NCBI GenBank assembly: GCA_963734295.1
Contig: CAVTGS010000009.1
Span: forward strand, 254,947 to 318,946
Length of the DNA stretch: 64,000 nucleotides
Source of the DNA: JAEUMW01 sp963734295
GTDB lineage: Bacteria > Pseudomonadota > Gammaproteobacteria > Burkholderiales > JAEUMW01
Direction of reading: 5' to 3'
Position numbers and translations under genes: made by a program. The notes below the pieces were generated by a model, which saw only the letters and a list, made by a program, of their open reading frames with translations, searched no databases and was not told the origin of the DNA. The first letter of the stretch is position 1. Each line of letters begins with the position of its first letter. This document shows positions 59,194 to 64,000 of this stretch, piece by piece.

Positions 59194-62100
59194 GATGCGT
59201 CGCTCACTGCTAGCGCGCTGTGCTGCTCGCTGTCTGCGGCTCGTTGCGCGCGCCGTCGCCGGCGCAGACGCTGGCGCCGCTCAGGGCGGGGGACGACTTC
59301 GCCCGACCTCAATCAGTCGGCCATCGATCGCAAGATCCGCGAGACGGAAAGCCGCAAGGACATCGATGCCGAGAGCCGCGCCAGGATCATCGAAATCTAT
59401 CGCAGTGTGCGCAGCGATCTCGACCGCATCGACGAGGTGAATGCCCAGGCAGCTCAATCGCAGAAGGTGGAAGCAACGGGTCAGGCCGAGATCGCGCGGA
59501 TCGAGCGCGGCAACGCGGCGATGAAGGCCGCGCTGGACGGGCCGGTCGACCTGGTGGCGGAAACCGCCCTCGAGTCCGACGAGCTCGCGAAACTGCTGGA
59601 ATCCGCCCAGGCGAAGCAGGCCACGCTCAAGAACGACCTCGCAGCCAAGGAGCAGGCCCTCCTGCGACGCACGGAACGCATTCCGGCCGCCAAGGAGGAG
59701 CTGCGCGATGCCCAGGCGGCGATCGTGGACCTCAAGAAGGAGCTGGCCGGGATGGGTGGCGAGGGCGGCACTGCGCTCGGCGAAGCTCGCCTCACCGCGC
59801 TTCGCGCCGCGCTCATGCTGAAACAGGCACAGGTGCCGGTCCTGACGGCCGAGCTCAGCGCTCAGCCCACCCTCCTCAGCCTGGCTCAGCACCAGCGCGA
59901 CGCCGCGCGGCTCGAGCTCGCACTCGCCGAGCGCCGGGTGAAGGGGCTCGAAGAGCTCGTCGCCAAGCGCCGCATCGCCGATGCCCAGGCAACGCAGCAG
60001 CAGGCGGAGCAGACGCTGCGGGAGTCTGCGACCAAGCATCCGGTCTTGCGCGAGCTCGCGGAGTGGAAGAGCCAGTTGAGTGCGGAACGCACGCGCCTCG
60101 CGGCCGCGATCGACCGCGTCGAGGCGCAGCGCGACGGGTTCAGCGATCGTGCCGACCGGATCGAGGCCCGCGATGCGAGCCTGCGGCAGCGGCTGCGCGA
60201 CGACAATCTGAGCGAAGCGCTCGGGCGCGTGCTCGAACAAGGAACTCGGTGAGCTGCCCGAAGCCGCCGACTTCCGCCTCGGGAACCGCGAGCGCGAGCA
60301 GCAGGCCGTCGACCTGACCGCCAAGATCTTCCAGCTCGAGCAGGAGGAAGCCCCGTTTCAGGAAGTCGCCGGCAACTACGATCTGTTCCGGCAGAAGCTC
60401 GCGACGAAGGTGAGTCCGGAGGAGCTCGACAAGCTCGCGCCAGAGGTCTGGGCGCAGCTCCAGGAAGTGAAGGCACTGGTCGTGAAGATCGGCGACGAGC
60501 AGAAGCACCTGCTGCAGTTGTTCGATGCGACCGACGTCGCGGAGCGGCGCATGCTGCGCGCCGCGGGAGAGTTTCGCGCGTTCCTCTCCAAGGTGCTCTT
60601 CTGGGTGCCGGTCTCGCGCTACGGCGCGGACTGGCTGGACGAAGCACTGCTGAGCTTCGGCGCGCTGCTATCCCCGCGCAACTGGGGCAGTGTCCTGACG
60701 GCGCTCTGGGACGAAATCAGGGGCCAGTGGCTGCGTGCCGCGTTGGTCGTTGCCGCGCTGGGTTTCCTGTTCGTGCGTCGCCGGGCTTTCTACGCGGGCA
60801 TCGCTGCGCTGTCGGGCAAGGTCGGCAGGATTCCGGAAGACAGCGTGGCGCTCACCCTGAAGGCGCTTGGCCTGACCGCGTTGATCGCGCTGCCGTGGCC
60901 GCTCTTGATGCAGGCGACGGCGATGACGCTTTCGGAGAGCGCCACGGCGTCGCGCTTCGCGAAGCAGGTGGGGGCAGGGTTGGCGGTGCTCGCGGTACCG
61001 CTCTTCTTCATGCTGATGCTCCGGACCCTCTGCGCACCGAACGGCGTGGGGCCGATCCACTTCGGCTGGCGCAAGGAGGCGACGGACGCGGTTCGGCGGA
61101 GCTTGCACTGGCTGCTGCTGCTCGCGCTGCCGGCCGGGTTCGTTTCGATCGCCATGGGACAGTTCGCGACCGAGGCGGAGCGCTCGAGCCTCGGTCGGGT
61201 GGCCTTCATCTTCGTGCTGGCGGTGACGACGACGGTGCTCGTGGAACTGCTACGCTTCGATCGGCCCTTGATGCGGGGCTTCATCGCGGCGAAGCCGGAC
61301 GCGTGGCTCACGCGACTGCGCTGGCTGTGGTTCCTGCTGCTGATCCTGACCTCGCTCGCGATCATGGGACTCGCTCTTGGCGGCTACCTCTACGCCGCGA
61401 AGATGCTCTTCAGCCGCGTCGGCGACTCGTTCTGGCTCATCGTCGCGGCCATCGTCGCGCTCCATCTCATCGCGCGCTGGATGGTGATCACGCGGTCGCG
61501 GCTCGCTCGCGCGGCGCAGAAGGCGAACACGGCGCCGACCGAGGTGACGATCGAGGGCAGCATCGGAAACGCATCGAGGGGCGCGACATCGTCCGCGTCG
61601 ACGCGCAGACGCGGCAGCTCCTGGAGACGCTGGTCGGGTTCGCGGCCCTGCTCGGTCTGTACTTCATCTGGCGCGGCTCGATTCCCGCGCTCAGCCTCGT
61701 CGGCGACGTCGCCCTGTGGCACGCAACCACGGTCGTCGACGGGGAGACGACCCAGGCGCCCGGTTACTGTGGGCAGCGTTATTCTTGCCCTGTTCTTGCT
61801 CTTCTGATCGTGGTCACGGTGCGCAATATCGGCAGCGTGCTGGAGATCCTCCTGCAGAGACTGCGCCTCGAACCGGGCGCGCACTACGCCATCAGTTCGA
61901 CTGCACGGTATCTGATCATTGGTATCGGCACGGTGTCCATATTCAATCTGCTCGGCTTCAGCTGGTCGAAGCTGCAATGGCTGGTGGCGGCGCTTGGCGT
62001 GGGACTCGGTTTCGGTTTGCAGGAGATCGTCGCGAACTTCGTTTCCGGCCTGATCATCCTCTATGAACGCCCGATTCGCATCGGCGACACAGTGACGGTG

Positions 62101-62536
62101 GGGGAGGTCACCGGGGTGGTGTCCGACATCCAGATTCGCGCCACGACGCTCACCGACTACGACCGCCGCGACGTGCTGATACCTAACAAGAACTTCATCA
62201 CCCAGCAGGTCATCAACTGGACCCTTTCCGATCCGACTACGCGCCTTCTGCTGACGGTGGGCGTCGCCTACGGCACCGATCCGGAAAAGGCGCAATTCGT
62301 CATTCTCGAAGCAGTGAAGTCCTGCCCCAAAGTTCTGCGCGAGCCTGCGCCGTCGGTGGTCTTCAGCACCTTCAGCGCGAGTTCCCTCGACTTCGAGGTC
62401 GTGCGTTCGCGCGGCACGATGGACGACCGGCTTCCCCTGCGGCACGATATCAATGCCGCGATCGCCAAGGCGCTCAAGGACGCAGGCATTGAGATCCCGT
62501 TCCCGCAACAGGGACGTGCACGTGAGTCGCTGCTGA
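59194..62536 (+). CDS. MscK/KefA-like mechanosensitive channel, interrupted by several frameshifts
   Basis: The large MscS-family channel has an exported N-terminal coiled coil (about 59300-60600: KEELRDAQAAIVDLKKELAG and similar), many membrane helices (60700-61500) and the MscS core. The core shows the pore helix with GLGFGLQEIVANFVSGLIILYERPIRIGDTVTV and the beta domain RATTLTDYDRRDVLIPNKNFITQQVINWT. Frames change near 59220, 59300, 60243, 61565, 61765, 61803 and 62512; after the last, PFPQQDVHVSRC ends at 62536. The start near 59194 (MRRSLLARCA) is approximate. The remaining stretch 62537-62845 holds no gene I can support. Confidence 0.8.
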
Positions 62537-62845
62537 AGGCGGGCGCGGCACCGGGGAACGATCTTGCAGGCCGGACGCGGGGCGACGCGATCGAAGGTTC
62601 TGCTGAGGAAACCGGATGGTCAAATGCCGCGCCGATGCACAGGTCGCGCGCGTCCTCGATTGCGCGAGACGGGAACAGATGGAACCATTGCCACGGGCTG
62701 TTGCTGGCGGGACGATGGGCGTCCGTTGAGAAGCTGCACATGACGCGTCGGGCAAATGGTACGATCCTGCTGGTGGAAGTGAACTTCCGCCGTACACTTG
62801 AAGATGGCGTCCAAGCCTTGAAGACGCCGACCCACATGGAGAACG

Positions 62846-63940
62846 ATGAATGACAAGGTATGAGTTGGGCGTGGTGGCGTGGCGCTTGCCGTTCGCTGCA
62901 CATGCCCAGCAGTCGTTGCTGGGCAACGCGTTCGAAGCGGGCGTACCCGCAGCACCATCCTCGTCATGATCTCCAATCCTTTTGGTAGTGGATCTTCGCC
63001 GATAGTGATCCCAGCTCCGACGATGCGGCGGCGGGTTGGCGCTTGGCAAGCCGATCATTCGCTGGATCACCTCGAATTGGCGCGTCGACGAATCGCTCTG
63101 GGGAAATGGTCGGGGGCATACGCTCCGTGGGTCACGATACATCGTTGCATCGATGTAGTCTTGCGGTTTCTTCAGGCGCACCTGGTTGCAGCGCCCTCGA
63201 GGTGGCGGCGGCGGCATTCGCGAGCAGAACTGCGGGGCAGTCGTAGCGGGACTGGTACTGTGGTGGTCATCAGCGGCAGGACCGCCACCTGGCCGGATGG
63301 CGAACGCCGGCGCGGACCTTGTATCCGTTGGATGATATGGCGTCCGGTCGCATCGACGGTCGTTACTGTTGGAAGTACAGTTCCACGAACACGGGTACCG
63401 ACCGTACTGGCCAGACTTCGGCGATTGGGCTCTATTTGTGGTGTCAACATCGCGCTCGGACCGAGCCGCGTCCACCGCGGCCGCGGTGGTAGCCCGTCGA
63501 GCCGCTGCTCGACCTGCTGCTGCCGCCTGCACCGCCGCTGGCCAAGCTCGCCGCCGGAGGAGTTCTATTTCTCGCCGACGGCGCCTGTTCGATTTCGATA
63601 CTCACGCGTTGAAGCCGAAGGGCTTCGATGGCTACGAGCTGGCGGCGACGCTGCAAGGGGTGATGTTCTACAGCGTGATCCGGCCATCGGCCACACCGAC
63701 CGCTGGCAAGAAGGCCTATAACGAAGAAGCCTTCGGAAGCGGCGCGCCGATACCGTGAAGCAATACCTGACGAGCAAGGGTATTGCATCGGATCGCATCT
63801 CGGCATCCGGCAAGGGCATGTCCGAGCTGAAGGTGACGATGGCAGACTGCAAGTCCTCGAAGGGTCGCAAGGCGCTGATCGAGTGTCTGCAGCCGAACCG
63901 TCGGGTGGACATCAACGTGAGCGGGACGAAGCCGCAGTAA
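62846..63940 (+). pseudogene. OmpA-family outer-membrane protein, heavily frameshifted
   Basis: The 3' part is a clear OmpA C-terminal peptidoglycan-binding domain: LFDFDTHALKPKGFD, AATLQGV, QRDPAIGHTDR, KKAYNE, then TVKQYLTSKGIASDRISASGKGMSEL and LIECLQPNRRVDINVSGTKPQ, ending at 63940. These blocks lie in alternating frames. At the 5' end ATG 62846 follows GGAG and a signal-like sequence (LPFAAHAQQSLLGNAFEAGVPAAPSSS) occurs in a neighbouring frame. Between about 62960 and 63540 I cannot trace a continuous protein. It may be an intact gene with many sequence errors. Confidence 0.6.
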
Positions 63941-63962
63941 GCATCCGCGGCCAAGAGCACGA

Positions 63963-63995
63963 AGAGCCCTGCGAACCCCGCAGGGCTCTTTTTTT
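63963..63995 (+). terminator. Rho-independent terminator after the OmpA gene
   Basis: An 11-bp perfect stem (AGAGCCCTGCG at 63963-63973 with CGCAGGGCTCT at 63979-63989, 5-base loop) is followed by a run of T (63989-63995). Confidence 0.9.
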
Positions 63996-64000
63996 GTGGG

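Noticed and set aside
62537..62853. Long C-terminal tail of the MscK-like frame
   Set aside because: After an extra base near 62512 the natural end PFPQQDVHVSRC lies at 62536. The tail beyond has no channel-family pattern.

Overview
The window looks like part of a GC-rich chromosome from a Gram-negative bacterium, most likely a betaproteobacterium. The evidence is exported proteins with Sec, Tat and lipoprotein signals, a sigma-32 type heat-shock system, a YqjD/YqjE/YqjK-like trio, LemA, DUF3617 and DUF4139 proteins, and an AioAB arsenite oxidase. This is inferred from gene content; no rRNA or tRNA gene was seen to settle it.

Layout: (a) 1-2 kb is debris: the end of a barrel protein, a Tat-type cupin with frameshifts, and a formylglycine-generating-enzyme remnant fused to a DUF4160 remnant beside DUF2442. 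(b) 2-6.5 kb is an IS1634-family element (1978-6510) carrying a complete IS21-family element (3255-5833) inside its transposase gene, with a clean 5-bp target duplication. (c) 6.5-15.8 kb is an arsenic island: arsI-arsC-acr3; an ECF sigma factor, a small exported protein, an ArsP permease and a small redoxin; an acr3 remnant; aioB-aioA; and arsR. (d) 15.9-22.4 kb is a tightly packed SUF iron-sulfur operon (sufR-like regulator, sufB, C, D, S, U, T and a Rieske ferredoxin), led by an IscR-like box. It sits beside the Mo/Fe-S/Rieske arsenite oxidase, which needs such clusters.

(e) 22.4-29.8 kb is housekeeping and envelope genes (LemA, DUF4139, LOG, DUF883/holin-like/YqjK-like, DUF3429, an FAD oxidoreductase, a haem-binding DUF3365 protein). 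(f) 29.8-41.6 kb holds proteostasis genes, clpB and hsp20-lon, each with a recognisable sigma-32 promoter. Around them are an MFS transporter, a lipoprotein, a Nudix hydrolase, a BcsA-like glycosyltransferase whose catalytic motifs are degenerate, and an M20 peptidase. (g) 42-48 kb has DUF99/DUF3617, a complete ECF42 module (two VOC, two DGPF/YciI proteins and the sigma factor with its C-terminal helical region), Ada, and a second SufU-like protein. (h) 48.4-52.7 kb is a small-gene accessory patch: alpha/beta hydrolase and SGNH hydrolase with a partial duplication, toxin-antitoxin-like pieces, and at least three copies of a dispersed repeat. (i) 52.7-64 kb has a class II ribonucleotide reductase (nrdJ) split by a LAGLIDADG intein and preceded by paired NrdR-like boxes, then nadE, an MscK-like channel, and an OmpA-family gene ending at a strong terminator.

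Many otherwise well-conserved genes are broken by single-base frameshifts (aioA about ten, nrdJ and the MscK-like gene at least five each, one each in lon, nadE and the M20 peptidase). Most are single extra bases, while other genes such as the suf operon and clpB are clean. Because lon, nadE and nrdJ are housekeeping genes whose catalytic residues are preserved, base-calling or assembly error is the likelier cause, and I annotate these genes as single loci. True pseudogenes are marked separately.
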